Below, one piece after another: positions 11,750-20,961 of a stretch of 64,000 nt of DNA. A program made the translations under genes and the position numbers. Where the stretch lies: assembly GCF_018829635.1 (NCBI RefSeq), contig NZ_JAHKKG010000004.1:310001-374000 (forward strand). The letters are read 5' to 3'. How positions within the stretch are numbered: the first letter of the stretch is position 1; the number at the start of each line of letters is the position of its first letter. The notes beneath the pieces were generated by a model. The model made no database searches. It was not told where the DNA came from and saw only the letters and a list, made by a program, of their open reading frames with translations. This stretch comes from Paractinoplanes bogorensis. GTDB taxonomy: Bacteria; Actinomycetota; Actinomycetes; Mycobacteriales; Micromonosporaceae.

Positions 11750-12688
11750 CTAGGCGTACGGGAGCAGGGGTTCCCACCAGGCTCGATGCTCGCGATACCA
11801 GCGGACGGTGGCGTGCAGGCCCGCGTCGAACTCCACCCGCGGACGCCAGCCCAGCTCGTGGCGGATGCGGTCGTCGTCGAGGGCGTGGCGGGCGTCGTGG
11901 CCGGGCGGTTCGGGCTCGGGGGCGACGCGATCCCAGCCGGCGCCGCATTGTTCGAGCAGCAGGGCGGTCAGGTCGCGGTGGCTCAGCTCGACGCTGCCGC
12001 CGACGTGGTAGATCTCGCCGGGGCGGCCGTCGGAGAGCACCATGGCCAGGGCGCGGGCCAGGTCGTAGACGTGCAGCCAGTCGCGGACCTGGGAGCCGTC
12101 GCCGGGCAGCGGGGCGGAACGGCCGTCGAGCAGGCGGGTCACGACGCGGGGGATCGGGTTCGCGGGATGCTGGTGCGAGCCGTAGGTGCTGGTCGGGCGC
12201 ACGATGGTGACCGGCAGGCCGTGGGTGCGGTGATGGGCCAGGGCCAGCAGATCGGCGCTCGCCTTGCCGGCGGCGTCGGGACTGGTCGGGTTCAGGGGAG
12301 TGCGCTCGGAGCTCGAACCGGACGAGACCGACCCATACACCTCCGCACCTGAAACCACGATAAATCGGCCTATGTTGCTTTGAAGGGCGGCGGACAGCAG
12401 CACGTGGGCGCCGACCACGTCGGTGATGCCGGGCTCGGTGGCCAGGTGGACGATCGTGTCGTGCCTGGCGACCAGCATGGTGACCAGCGCGGCGTCGGAC
12501 ACGTCGCCGGGCAGGAAGTCGAGGCGCTTGTCGTGGGCGACCTCGCCGAGATTGTCGAACGTGCCGCCGGTCAGCTTGTCGAGCACCGTCACGTGCGCGC
12601 CCTCGAGACCCGGCAACCGGTCGGCCAGAGCAGCCCGCACGAAGTGCGAGCCGACGAACCCGGCGCCACCGGTGACGAGAACCTTCAT
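11750..12688 (-). CDS. RmlB-like NAD-dependent epimerase/dehydratase with altered catalytic residues
   Basis: Extended SDR protein of 312 aa. The TGGAGFVGSHF NAD loop is intact at residues 6-16, and the C-terminal half follows dTDP-glucose 4,6-dehydratases. The catalytic positions have changed. The usual TDEVYG reads GAEVYG (114-119), and the Tyr of the YxxxK pair is Asp138 while Lys142 is kept. It may therefore lack 4,6-dehydratase activity or do different chemistry. ATG 12688 follows TAGAGT by 8 nt. It diverges from pafA with 64 bp between starts. Confidence 0.85.
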   Translation of the reverse strand: MKVLVTGGAGFVGSHFVRAALADRLPGLEGAHVTVLDKLTGGTFDNLGEVAHDKRLDFLPGDVSDAALVTMLVARHDTIVHLATEPGITDVVGAHVLLSAALQSNIGRFIVVSGAEVYGSVSSGSSSERTPLNPTSPDAAGKASADLLALAHHRTHGLPVTIVRPTSTYGSHQHPANPIPRVVTRLLDGRSAPLPGDGSQVRDWLHVYDLARALAMVLSDGRPGEIYHVGGSVELSHRDLTALLLEQCGAGWDRVAPEPEPPGHDARHALDDDRIRHELGWRPRVEFDAGLHATVRWYREHRAWWEPLLPYA

Positions 12689-12740
12689 CGGTAACGACTC
12701 TACCGGCGCCGGGTGACTGCCAATGGGTGGCTTATGCGGC

Positions 12741-12752
12741 TAGTGTTTCGTC
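12741..12752 (+). promoter_or_regulatory. Leaderless -10 promoter of pafA
   Basis: TAGTGT (12741-12746) is followed by six bases and then the pafA ATG, which fits a leaderless mRNA. The -35 region is poor (TGCCAA at 12718-12723, 17-nt spacing). Confidence 0.6.
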
Positions 12753-14111
12753 ATGGAACGGCGAATTTTCGGCCTCGAGACCGAGTACGGAGTCACGTGT
12801 ACTTACCGGGGGCAGCGGCGGCTGTCACCGGACGAGGTGGCCCGCTACCTGTTCCGCCGAGTGGTGTCCTGGGGACGCAGCAGCAACGTCTTTCTCCGTA
12901 ACGGCGCCCGCCTCTACCTCGACGTCGGTTCACACCCCGAATATGCGACCCCGGAGTGCGACTCCGTCACCGACCTGGTCGCCCACGACCGGGCCGGCGA
13001 GCGCATCCTCGAGGGCCTGCTCGTCGACGCCGAGAAACGGCTGCACGACGAGGGCATCGCGGGCGAGATCTACCTGTTCAAGAACAACACCGACTCGGCC
13101 GGCAACTCCTACGGCTGCCACGAGAACTACCTCGTGTCCCGCCACGGCGAGTTCGGCCGGCTCGCCGACGTCCTCATCCCGTTCCTGGTCACCCGCCAGC
13201 TGATCTGCGGCGCGGGCAAGGTGCTGCAGACGCCGCGCGGTGCGGTGTTCTGCCTGTCGCAGCGCGCCGAGCACATCTGGGAGGGCGTCTCCAGCGCGAC
13301 GACGCGGTCCCGCCCGATCATCAACACGCGCGACGAGCCGCACGCCGACGCCGAGCGCTACCGCCGACTGCACGTCATCGTCGGCGACTCGAACATGAAC
13401 GAGGTGACGACGCTGCTCAAGGTGGGCAGCGCCGACATCGTCCTGCGCATGATCGAGGCCGGCGTGGTGATGCGCGACCTCTCCCTGGAAAACCCGATCC
13501 GGGCCATCCGCGAGGTCAGCCACGACGTCACCGGCCGCCGCAAGATCCGCCTGGCCAACAACAAAGAGGTCAGCGCCCTCGAGATCCAGCAGGAGTACCT
13601 GGCCAAGGCGACCGAGTTCGTCGAGCGCCGCGGCGGCGACCAGACCGCCAAGCGCGTCGTCGAACTGTGGGGCCGGGTGCTCAACGCGATCGAGAGCGGC
13701 GACCTCGACCCGGTCTCCCGCGAGATCGACTGGGTGTCCAAGTACAAGCTGATCGAGCGCTACCAGGCCAAGCACGACATCCCGATGTCGCACCCGCGAA
13801 TCGCCCAGCTCGACCTGGCCTACCACGACGTGCGCCGGGGCCGCGGCCTCTACGCGCTGATGGAGAAGCGCAAGCAGGTCGACCGCATCTCCAACGACCT
13901 GCAGATCTTCGAGGCCAAAGAGACGCCGCCGCAGACCACGCGGGCCCGGCTGCGCGGCGAGTTCATCCGCCACGCGCAGGAGAAGCGCCGCGACTTCACC
14001 GTCGACTGGGTGCACCTCAAGCTCAACGACCAGGCGCAGCGGACCGTGCTCTGCAAGGATCCGTTCCGCGCCTACGACGAGCGGGTGGAGCGCCTGATCG
14101 CCAGCATGTGA
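12753..14111 (+). CDS. pafA: PafA, Pup-protein ligase
   Basis: Glutamine-synthetase-fold ligase that phosphorylates the Pup C-terminal Glu and joins it to substrate lysines. The N-terminal [12 protein letters not shown] carries the ATP/metal residues. The [11 protein letters not shown] block and the [16 protein letters not shown] block match the family. It lacks the Dop-loop insertion, which separates it from Dop. At 452 aa it is full length. It lies 2.7 kb downstream of prcA, and pafB and pafC are a further 9 kb away instead of adjacent. Confidence 0.98.
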   Translation: MERRIFGLETEYGVTCTYRGQRRLSPDEVARYLFRRVVSWGRSSNVFLRNGARLYLDVGSHPEYATPECDSVTDLVAHDRAGERILEGLLVDAEKRLHDEGIAGEIYLFKNNTDSAGNSYGCHENYLVSRHGEFGRLADVLIPFLVTRQLICGAGKVLQTPRGAVFCLSQRAEHIWEGVSSATTRSRPIINTRDEPHADAERYRRLHVIVGDSNMNEVTTLLKVGSADIVLRMIEAGVVMRDLSLENPIRAIREVSHDVTGRRKIRLANNKEVSALEIQQEYLAKATEFVERRGGDQTAKRVVELWGRVLNAIESGDLDPVSREIDWVSKYKLIERYQAKHDIPMSHPRIAQLDLAYHDVRRGRGLYALMEKRKQVDRISNDLQIFEAKETPPQTTRARLRGEFIRHAQEKRRDFTVDWVHLKLNDQAQRTVLCKDPFRAYDERVERLIASM

Positions 14112-14132
14112 CGGCGCTAGGCTGGTCGGGCC

Positions 14133-14339
14133 ATGAGCAGGCCCGACCAGCAGCATCCGTTGCCGTCCGAGCGTTCCGAGGCCGACGTGCGGCGCGGGCG
14201 GATCGACCGGCGACGTGAACGCATCCGCGACGAGGTGCGGCGCAATCGCGCGGGCGGGCACCGCGTGCCGACGTGGGTGCTGGCCGCGCTGCTGGGACTG
14301 ATCCTGGCGGGCTGGCTTCTGCTGATCATCACTTCCTAG
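14133..14339 (+). CDS. Small single-pass membrane protein after pafA
   Basis: A 68-aa protein with a strongly charged Arg-rich helical N-terminus (about residues 14-45) and one C-terminal membrane helix (about 48-66) ending at the stop, so it would be tail-anchored. TAGGCT (14118-14123) is 9 nt before the ATG, close to leaderless spacing. It starts 21 nt after the pafA stop. I do not recognise the family. Confidence 0.65.
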   Translation: MSRPDQQHPLPSERSEADVRRGRIDRRRERIRDEVRRNRAGGHRVPTWVLAALLGLILAGWLLLIITS

Positions 14340-14587
14340 GATCTTTTGTCCCGGCGGGGTGGTGGGTGACGGACCGTCGCTCCCGCGGGGACCACGACGC
14401 ATCGAGCTGGCCGCTGACGCGTCCAAAACACTCGATGCGCCGCGGCGACCTGCGTAAATGGGCGCGCTCGAAAGGCCTGTCCACAGCCTCGCCGCCCCGA
14501 TCATCAGATTTCGCCAGGCTCGGCCGGCGGGCGAGGGAGGCGGCGGCTGGTCCGGCGATCATGGACGCGGGCCGACGGCCATTGCGG

Positions 14588-14938
14588 CTAGTGCCGGGCG
14601 CGTTCGAAGGGGAGGCGGTCGAAAAGGAACCGGCTGTGCGTGATGCGGCCGCCGGCGACCGTTACGTGTTCGGCGCCCGGAGCCGACGGCACCAGCGCGG
14701 TCTCGGTGTCGTACATGATCAGGGCGGTTGTCTCGTCGCCGAACGCGGCCAGCAGCGACGTGCCGCGCAGCATCCCCACGAACGGTGCCATGAAGCCCCG
14801 GAACGCGGCAGCTCCCTCGATGCGGCCCGCGGGCGCGTCACAGACGATGTCGTCGGCGATGTAGGCCATCGCCCGGTCGAGGTCGCCGCTCGCCCAGGCC
14901 CGGTGATAGGCCAGCGCGGTCTCCAGAGGTGTGGTCAC
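14588..14938 (-). CDS. SnoaL-like polyketide-cyclase-fold protein
   Basis: A 116-aa NTF2-fold protein. The ALAYHRAWASGDLDRAMAYI start and the GAAAFRGFMAPF segment are typical of small SnoaL-like proteins of unknown ligand. GTG 14938 has GAAGGAG about 6 nt upstream. It diverges from the ECF sigma gene, which carries its own SnoaL-like C-terminal domain, so the pair may share regulation. Confidence 0.8.
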   Translation of the reverse strand: MTTPLETALAYHRAWASGDLDRAMAYIADDIVCDAPAGRIEGAAAFRGFMAPFVGMLRGTSLLAAFGDETTALIMYDTETALVPSAPGAEHVTVAGGRITHSRFLFDRLPFERARH

Positions 14939-15019
14939 GGGTGTCTCCTTCTTAGTTGGTTCGTGAGGGCAGACACCGGCGACCTCCCGGACGGAACGGT
15001 GCCGTGGCACGATTTCCGG

Positions 15020-15946
15020 GTGGACCGGAGCGTGCTCGACCGGGCGCGGCGGGGCGACCCCGAGGCGTTCCGTGACCTGGCGCGACCCCACGAGCGGGAA
15101 CTCCTGGTGCACTGCTACCGCTTGCTCGGATCGCTGACCGACGCTGAGGACGTGCTGCAGGAGACGCTGCTGGCGGCCTGGCGGGGGCTGGACGGATTCG
15201 AGGAGCGGGCGTCCGTCCGGACGTGGCTCTACCGGATCGCCACCAACCGCTGCCTCAACGCGCGGCGTGACCAGGCCCGGCGCCGGCCGGTGGAGCCGGT
15301 GCCGCCATTCGCACCGCCGGCCCCGACCCGGCACGGCGAGATCACCTGGTTGCAGCCCCTGCCGGACGCACTGCTCGACGGGATGCCGGGGCCGGAGGCT
15401 CGCTACGAACTTCAGGAATCGGTGGCGCTGGCGTTCGTCGTGGCCCTGCAACGGATGCCGGCCCGGCAGGCCGCGACACTGATCCTGCGCGACGTGCTCG
15501 GCTACCCGGCCGGCGAGGTGGCCGCGATGCTCGGTACGACGGAGACCGCGGTGAAGGGCGTGCTGCAACGGGCCCGGGCGGCGGTCCCGGCCGAACGCTG
15601 CGAGCCGCCGGCGACGGCCGAGCCGGTGGCGCGCCGGTTCGCGGAGGCGTTCACCCGCGGCGACGTGGACGCGGTGGTTGCCCTGCTCACCGACGACGTG
15701 TGGCTGAGCATGCCGCCGGCGCCGCACGAATACGTGGGCCGGGCCGCCGTGCGGTCCTTCCTGGCCGTCAGCCTGGCCCACGCCGCGGGACGGCTCACCC
15801 TGGTGCCGGTCGGGGCGAACGGTCAGCCCGCGTTCGCCGCCGATCTGGGTGGGCCGGCCGGTGTCATCGTGCTGACGGTCCGCGGGGGCGGGATCTCCGC
15901 GATCGCCCGGTTCCACGACCCGTCGGTGCCGGCCCGCTTCAGCTGA
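15020..15946 (+). CDS. ECF sigma factor with C-terminal SnoaL-like domain (SigX5-type)
   Basis: RNA polymerase sigma-70 family protein, about 308 aa. Region 2 is seen at about residues 15-80 (HCYRLLGSLTDAEDVLQETL) and region 4 at about 125-185 (RMPARQAATLILRDVLGYP). A NTF2/SnoaL-like domain fills the last 110 residues, which in this class modulates activity without a separate anti-sigma factor. GTG 15020 is chosen because the sigma fold begins directly after it; GTG codons further upstream are possible. The 3' end overlaps the convergent HIT gene by 8 nt. Confidence 0.85.
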   Translation: MDRSVLDRARRGDPEAFRDLARPHERELLVHCYRLLGSLTDAEDVLQETLLAAWRGLDGFEERASVRTWLYRIATNRCLNARRDQARRRPVEPVPPFAPPAPTRHGEITWLQPLPDALLDGMPGPEARYELQESVALAFVVALQRMPARQAATLILRDVLGYPAGEVAAMLGTTETAVKGVLQRARAAVPAERCEPPATAEPVARRFAEAFTRGDVDAVVALLTDDVWLSMPPAPHEYVGRAAVRSFLAVSLAHAAGRLTLVPVGANGQPAFAADLGGPAGVIVLTVRGGGISAIARFHDPSVPARFS

Positions 15947-16430
15947 CCACGCCCGCCAGATCGAAGTAGGCGCGCAGCTTACGGGCGTAGGGCAGGCGGG
16001 CGGCGGGAGAGGCGAACCCGGGCAGGGACGGTGACTTGTACAGCTCGTCGCCGGGATATCGCGGGAAGACGTGCACGTGATAGTGCCAGGCGGTCTGGTG
16101 GCCGGCCGGCTCGTTGTGCTGGCGGGTCGAGACGCCGGCGCAGTCGTAGGTGTGCCGGATCGCCACGGCCACCTCACGGACCAGGTCGTGGACGGCGTGC
16201 CCGGCCTCCGCGGGCAGGTCGTAGAGGTTCTCGTGGTGGGCGTCCGACACCACCAGCACGTGGCCCTGGTTGTTGGGCCACCACCCGGGCGCGACGAACG
16301 CGGTGGCCAGCGGGTTCCGCCGCACGATGTCCGCGGTCAGGTTGACGCCCGCCGGGTCGTCCACACCCGCGACCAGCCGGCAGAACGGGCATTCGTATCC
16401 ATCGGGCTCGTGATTGAACATGTCGATCAT
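15939..16430 (-). CDS. HIT-family hydrolase
   Basis: A 163-aa histidine-triad nucleotide hydrolase or transferase. The HYHVHVF triad lies near residues 117-123 and a CPFC pair near 15-18 could bind zinc. The QGHVLVV segment also matches the family. It is a stand-alone HIT domain; the exact nucleotide substrate cannot be told. It starts at ATG 16430, with ATG at the fourth codon as an alternative. Confidence 0.88.
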   Translation of the reverse strand: MIDMFNHEPDGYECPFCRLVAGVDDPAGVNLTADIVRRNPLATAFVAPGWWPNNQGHVLVVSDAHHENLYDLPAEAGHAVHDLVREVAVAIRHTYDCAGVSTRQHNEPAGHQTAWHYHVHVFPRYPGDELYKSPSLPGFASPAARLPYARKLRAYFDLAGVVS

Positions 16431-16477
16431 TCAACGAACCGCCCGCAACCCACGCCGGCCGGCGGAGGAGCAGTCGT

Positions 16478-16894
16478 TCAGCGCGGGACCGGCAGTTCGA
16501 CGCCGTCGTCGATGAACAGTCGGGCCCCGCAAGTGGTTGCGGCGGCCACGCGCTGCAGCACCCGTCGACCGAGGGCGGGGTGGCGACCGTCCAGGGCGCC
16601 GACCCGCAGCGCGAACACCAGGTCGAACGGCGCCTCGGCGGGGTCCAGCACGAAATCCTCGGCGGCCGTCCGGCGCACACTCATCCGCCCCGCCTCGATC
16701 TCGGCCGCCGAGCCCGCCACGGCCTGCGAGACGGCCGCCGACGACCGGTCGATCGCCACGATGTGCCCGGTGGTGAGCCGGGCCGCGACCAGCCGGGCCG
16801 CCACTCCCGGACCGCACCCGATCTCGAGCACCCGCTGGTGCGGTTCGATCGGCAGCGCGTCGACGGCCGCCCGGATCCGCGCGCTAACGGTCAT
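16478..16894 (-). CDS. Small class I SAM methyltransferase
   Basis: A 138-aa protein whose VLEIGCGPGVAARLV loop is a clear SAM-binding motif, followed by an acidic residue in IVAIDRS. It is shorter than most class I methyltransferases, so it may be a minimal or partial enzyme. ATG 16894 overlaps the end of the upstream acetyltransferase gene by 11 nt, so the two are probably translationally coupled. The substrate is unknown. Confidence 0.75.
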   Translation of the reverse strand: MTVSARIRAAVDALPIEPHQRVLEIGCGPGVAARLVAARLTTGHIVAIDRSSAAVSQAVAGSAAEIEAGRMSVRRTAAEDFVLDPAEAPFDLVFALRVGALDGRHPALGRRVLQRVAAATTCGARLFIDDGVELPVPR

Positions 16895-17441
16895 CGGCCC
16901 ACTCCTCGGCCAGGATCGCGAAGTCGAGCTCGGTCGTCCACTCACCCTTGAAGAACTCGTTGCGCACGAGCCGGGCCTCCAACCGCATCCCGAGTCGCCG
17001 CGCCACCCCGGCCGAGGCCTCGTTCCGCTCGTCGAGCCGCGCCACGATCCGATGCAGCTTCAGAACTTCGAACCCGATACCGAGGACGGCGGTGGCCGCC
17101 TCGGTCGCGTAACCCCGGCCCGCGAACTCCGGGTTGAACACGTATCCGATCTCCCCGCCACGGTGCAGCTCGCTGTGCCAGAACAGGGTCACGTCACCGA
17201 CCAGCTGCCCGGTGCCGGTCAGCTCGACTCCCACGGTGAGCGCCTGCCCCTCCCCGGTTAGCTCGGTGCGGACCCACGGGCCAGCCAGCCGCTCGGCGAT
17301 CAGTTCCCGGGTCATCGGCTCGAACGGCACATAGCGGCTGACGTCCTGCCGGCCGCGGTAGGCCACCAGGGCCTCGACGTCACCGGGCCCGAGCGGGCGC
17401 AACAGAAGGCGTTCGGTGCGGAGAGGGAAGTCAGGCTGCAC
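16884..17441 (-). CDS. GNAT N-acetyltransferase (RimJ/RimL type)
   Basis: A 185-aa acetyltransferase. It opens with FPLRTERLLLRPL, has the IGYVFNPEFAGRGYATEA acetyl-CoA loop (Q/RxxGxG/A form) and the LHRIVARLDERN and S-x-x-V-x-RRLGM segments of the RimJ family. Likely substrates are protein N-termini or a small amine. GTG 17441 is placed just before the conserved start. It is followed with overlap by the methyltransferase. Confidence 0.87.
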   Translation of the reverse strand: MQPDFPLRTERLLLRPLGPGDVEALVAYRGRQDVSRYVPFEPMTRELIAERLAGPWVRTELTGEGQALTVGVELTGTGQLVGDVTLFWHSELHRGGEIGYVFNPEFAGRGYATEAATAVLGIGFEVLKLHRIVARLDERNEASAGVARRLGMRLEARLVRNEFFKGEWTTELDFAILAEEWADDR

Positions 17442-17497
17442 GCGACCAGGATCGCCGTCTCCGCGCCGTTCCCGCCACCGGTTTCCGCCGGGTCCGG

Positions 17498-18763
17498 TCA
17501 GGGGCGGGCGGCCCGCTCGTGCTGGAGTTCGGTGTCGATGGCGTCGGGGGCGCCGCCGAACTCGTCGGCCACCTCGCCGCTGACGTCGTGCGGTGCGGAC
17601 AGCTGGGCGTCGGCCCGGGTCAGCATGCGGTGGCCGGTCGAGAGCACCAGCACGCCCAGCAGCACAGCGCCCGCGCCGACGACGAACGGCACGTGGATGT
17701 TCCACCGGTCGACCATCTTGCCGGCCACGAAGGGGGCCAGCCCGCCGCCGATGAAGCGCACGAACCCGTAGGTGGCCGACGCGATCGGCCGTTCGACCGG
17801 GGAGACCAGCATGACCGCCTGCGTGGTCAGCGTGTTGTTGATGCCGACCATGATGCCGCTCAGGATCACGCAGGTGATCAGGAGCCAGCGCACGTCGGTG
17901 AACAGGCCGATCAGCAGCAGGAGGACGGCGAAGGCGCCGAGCGCGCCGTACAGGGAACGGGCGGTGCCGAAGCGGGACTGCAGCCACGGTGCGCCGGTGA
18001 TGGAGAAGACGGCGACGAGCAGGCCCCAGCCGAAGAAGACGAAGCCGAGCTGGATCGCGGACAGTTCCATCGGATACGGCGCGTAGCCCAGCATCGTGAA
18101 GAAGCCCCAGTTGTAGAGCAGCGCCGTGATGCACATGGTCAGCAGGGGGCGGTGGCGCAGCGCCAGCAGCGGCTCGGAGAGGGCGATCTTGCGCGGCGGT
18201 GGGGGAGTCTTGTCGAGCAGGGTCACGGTGGCGATCAGGGCGATGGCCATCAGGGCGGCGACGCCGAAGAACGGGCCGCGCCAGCTGATGTCGCCGAGCA
18301 GGCCGCCGATCAGCGGGCCGGCCGCGATGCCCAGGCCGAGCGCGGCCTCGTAGAGCACGATCGCCCCGGCGAAGCCACCGCTGGCCGAGGCCACGATGAC
18401 GGCCAGCGAGGTGGCGATGAACATGGCGTTGCCGAGTCCCCAGCCGGCCCGGAAGCCGACGATGCCGCCGATCGTGTCGGTCAGACCGGCCAGGGCGCTG
18501 AACACGACGATGACGGCCAGGCCGGTGATCAGGGTGCGTTTGGGGCCGATCCGGCTGGACACCCAGTTGACGCCGAGCATGGCCACCGCGGTGACCACGA
18601 GATAGCTGGTGAACAGCAGGCTGACCTGGCTGGGGGAGGCGTGCAGCTGGGACGACAGGGCGGGCAGGATCGGGTCGACCAGGCCGATGCCCATGAAGCT
18701 CACGACGCACGCGAAGGCGACGGCGAAGACCGCCTTGGGTTGCTTCAGCAGAGTTGATCGCAC
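17498..18763 (-). CDS. MFS transporter, drug-efflux type
   Basis: A 421-aa protein with 12 predicted membrane helices. The first helix ends in GIGLVDPILPAL, typical of drug:proton antiporters, and the motif A loop between helices 2 and 3 reads SSRIGPKRTL. It ends in a hydrophilic tail of about 40 residues. GTG 18763 follows TATGAT by 6 nt, so it is probably leaderless. It diverges from the O-methyltransferase gene with 51 bp between start codons. Confidence 0.85.
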   Translation of the reverse strand: MRSTLLKQPKAVFAVAFACVVSFMGIGLVDPILPALSSQLHASPSQVSLLFTSYLVVTAVAMLGVNWVSSRIGPKRTLITGLAVIVVFSALAGLTDTIGGIVGFRAGWGLGNAMFIATSLAVIVASASGGFAGAIVLYEAALGLGIAAGPLIGGLLGDISWRGPFFGVAALMAIALIATVTLLDKTPPPPRKIALSEPLLALRHRPLLTMCITALLYNWGFFTMLGYAPYPMELSAIQLGFVFFGWGLLVAVFSITGAPWLQSRFGTARSLYGALGAFAVLLLLIGLFTDVRWLLITCVILSGIMVGINNTLTTQAVMLVSPVERPIASATYGFVRFIGGGLAPFVAGKMVDRWNIHVPFVVGAGAVLLGVLVLSTGHRMLTRADAQLSAPHDVSGEVADEFGGAPDAIDTELQHERAARP

Positions 18764-18814
18764 AGTCGAATCATAAGTCCGTTATATAAAAACCGCGAGA
18801 CTAGTGTGGCGGGC
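18764..18814. promoter_or_regulatory. Divergent leaderless promoter pair
   Basis: This 51-bp gap has TATGAT on the minus strand (18770-18775, 6 nt before the MFS GTG) and TAGTGT on the plus strand (18802-18807, 7 nt before the methyltransferase ATG). An AT-rich TTATATAA palindrome lies between them and could be an operator. Confidence 0.55.
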
Positions 18815-19438
18815 ATGACGATCAGTGACTATCTGCTCGACCACTGCACGCCCGCCGACGACGTGCTGCGCGACCTGGCCGCCGAGACCCGGCAGAGCCT
18901 TCCCGCGTACGCCGGCATGCAGATCTCGCACGACGAGGGTGAGCTGCTGACCATGCTGGTCCGGCTGGTCGCGCCGGCCACCGCGGTCGAGATCGGCGTC
19001 TTCACCGGGTACTCGTCGATCTGCATCGCCCGGGGTCTGCCCAAGGGTGGCCGTCTGCTCGCGTTCGACGTGTCCGAGGAGTTCACCGCGGTGGCGCGGC
19101 GCTACTGGGCCCGGGCCGGGGTGGACGACCGCATCGAGCTCACCCTCGGTCCCGCGCTCGAGTCGGTGCGCGCCCTGACCGGGGAGATCGACTTCGCCTT
19201 CGTCGACGCCGACAAGACCGGTTATCCCGACTACTACGAGGAACTCGTCCCACGGATGCGCCCGGGCGGCCTGATCGTGATCGACAACGTGCTGCGCGAC
19301 GGCCGGGTGCTCGACCCGGTGAACGACGGCGACGTGGCGGTCAGCCGTCTCAACGACCGGATCGTCACCGATGACCGGGTCGAGTCGGTGATGCTTCCCG
19401 TACGCGACGGCGTGACGCTGGTCCGCAAGCGGGCGTAG
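18815..19438 (+). CDS. O-methyltransferase, caffeoyl-CoA/catechol OMT family
   Basis: A 207-aa class I SAM methyltransferase of the O-methyltransferase family 3. It has the VEIGVFTGYSSICIARGLP SAM region, DFAFVDADKTGY metal-binding region and GGLIVIDNVL segment, all hallmarks of the Mg-dependent group. ATG 18815 is 7 nt after TAGTGT, a leaderless arrangement. The natural substrate is unknown but should be a catechol-like hydroxyl. Confidence 0.9.
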   Translation: MTISDYLLDHCTPADDVLRDLAAETRQSLPAYAGMQISHDEGELLTMLVRLVAPATAVEIGVFTGYSSICIARGLPKGGRLLAFDVSEEFTAVARRYWARAGVDDRIELTLGPALESVRALTGEIDFAFVDADKTGYPDYYEELVPRMRPGGLIVIDNVLRDGRVLDPVNDGDVAVSRLNDRIVTDDRVESVMLPVRDGVTLVRKRA

Positions 19439-19497
19439 CAACCGAACCGCAACCGCGGACGCCCCGGAATCTCACCGCCGCCGGGTGTTCTGGACGA

Positions 19498-20961
19498 ATG
19501 TCGAAGGTCTACGCGGTGGCGGCTGCTCTGGCGATCGCCGCTTTCCAGGTGCTGCCCGCAAACCTTTGGCTCACGACCGGCTGGCAGATGGCGATCGGCT
19601 ACGCCGGTGTCGCGGCGGTTCTGGTCGGCGCCCGCCGGCTCCCGCGCCGCGAACGGCTGCCCTGGCTGCTGTTCGCGGCCGGCCTGGGCGCCAACGTCAC
19701 CGGCATCGGCGTCGGTTTCGTCAGCAGCCACTTCTGGCACCTGGAGGACCTGCCGACCCCGGCCGACCCGTTCTTCCTGCTGCTCTTCCCGTTCTGCGCG
19801 GCCGCGCTGGCGATCCTGATCCGGCGCCGCGAGACCGCCCGCCGTAACTGGACCGCGATGGTCGACGCGACCACCATCACGACCGGGTTCGGGCTGCTGG
19901 CCTGGGTCTTCGTGATCGCGCCGTCGGCACAGGGCGGTCACATGACCATGCTCGGCGAGACCGTCCAGGCGGCCTACCCGATCGGCGACCTCATCATGAT
20001 CGCGATGATGGCCCGGCTGGTGCGGGGCGGCGGCCGGCGGGGCCCGACGTTCTGGTGGGTCGTCTCGGCCCTGGGTGCGTTTCTGGCCGCCGACATCGGC
20101 TGGGTGGTGATGGGCAACCTGATCGACCAGGGCTACGTCCTGCGCGACATGAGCTGGCTCTACCGCGGCATCCAGTCGATCTCGCTGCTCGCCTTCACCA
20201 TGTTCGGCATCGCCGCGCTGCAGGCGGACTCCCGCTCGCTGTCGGCGCCCTCGGGTCCCGGCATCGCCCGGCTCGGCCGCGCCCACCTGTTCCTGCTGAC
20301 CGGTGCCTCGCTGGTGGCCCCCGGACTGCTGGCCGTCGAGCTGGCCCACGGCGAGGTCAAGGACGGCATGGCCATCGTGATCGGCTCGGCCACCCTGTTC
20401 CTGCTCGTCGTGACCCGGATGACGCAGCTCGTCCGGGAGGTCGAGCGGCAGGCCCAGCAGGTACGCGACCTGGCCCGCCGCGACGAGCTGACCGGGCTGC
20501 CGAACCGGCGCGCCTGGAACGACGAACTGCCCCGCGCCCTCGAGATGGCCCGCCGCGACGGCCGCCCGGTCAGCGTGGCGCTGGTCGACCTCGACCGGTT
20601 CAAGCAGTTCAACGACACGTACGGGCACCCCGCGGGGGACCGCCTGCTCAAGTCGGCCGCCGCGGCCTGGCACGGCGCGCTGCGCCCGAGTGACACGCTG
20701 GCCCGCTGGGGCGGCGAGGAGTTCGTGGTGCTGCTGCCGGGCGCCGAGGTGTCCGAGGCCCGCGAGATCCTGGAGCGGGCCCTGGGCGCCACGCCGCTGG
20801 GCCAGACCTTCTCGGCCGGCGTGGCCGTGTGGGACGGCGAGGAGACCTCGTACGAGCTGATCGAGCGGGCCGACGCCGCGCTCTACCGGGCCAAGGCGGC
20901 CGGTCGCCGTCAGATCAGCGAGGCGGCGAACCGGCCCGAGGCGGCCGCGGCCACGAAGTAG
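19498..20961 (+). CDS. Membrane-bound diguanylate cyclase (GGDEF)
   Basis: A 487-aa protein with about eight N-terminal membrane helices (to about residue 310), a short coiled linker and a GGDEF domain. The active site reads GGEEF, and an RPSD inhibitory-site motif lies 5 residues before it, so product feedback inhibition by c-di-GMP is expected. The LTGLPNRRAWNDEL start of the domain is also intact. Its 3' end overlaps the convergent DUF3866 gene by 52 nt. Confidence 0.92.
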   Translation: MSKVYAVAAALAIAAFQVLPANLWLTTGWQMAIGYAGVAAVLVGARRLPRRERLPWLLFAAGLGANVTGIGVGFVSSHFWHLEDLPTPADPFFLLLFPFCAAALAILIRRRETARRNWTAMVDATTITTGFGLLAWVFVIAPSAQGGHMTMLGETVQAAYPIGDLIMIAMMARLVRGGGRRGPTFWWVVSALGAFLAADIGWVVMGNLIDQGYVLRDMSWLYRGIQSISLLAFTMFGIAALQADSRSLSAPSGPGIARLGRAHLFLLTGASLVAPGLLAVELAHGEVKDGMAIVIGSATLFLLVVTRMTQLVREVERQAQQVRDLARRDELTGLPNRRAWNDELPRALEMARRDGRPVSVALVDLDRFKQFNDTYGHPAGDRLLKSAAAAWHGALRPSDTLARWGGEEFVVLLPGAEVSEAREILERALGATPLGQTFSAGVAVWDGEETSYELIERADAALYRAKAAGRRQISEAANRPEAAAATK

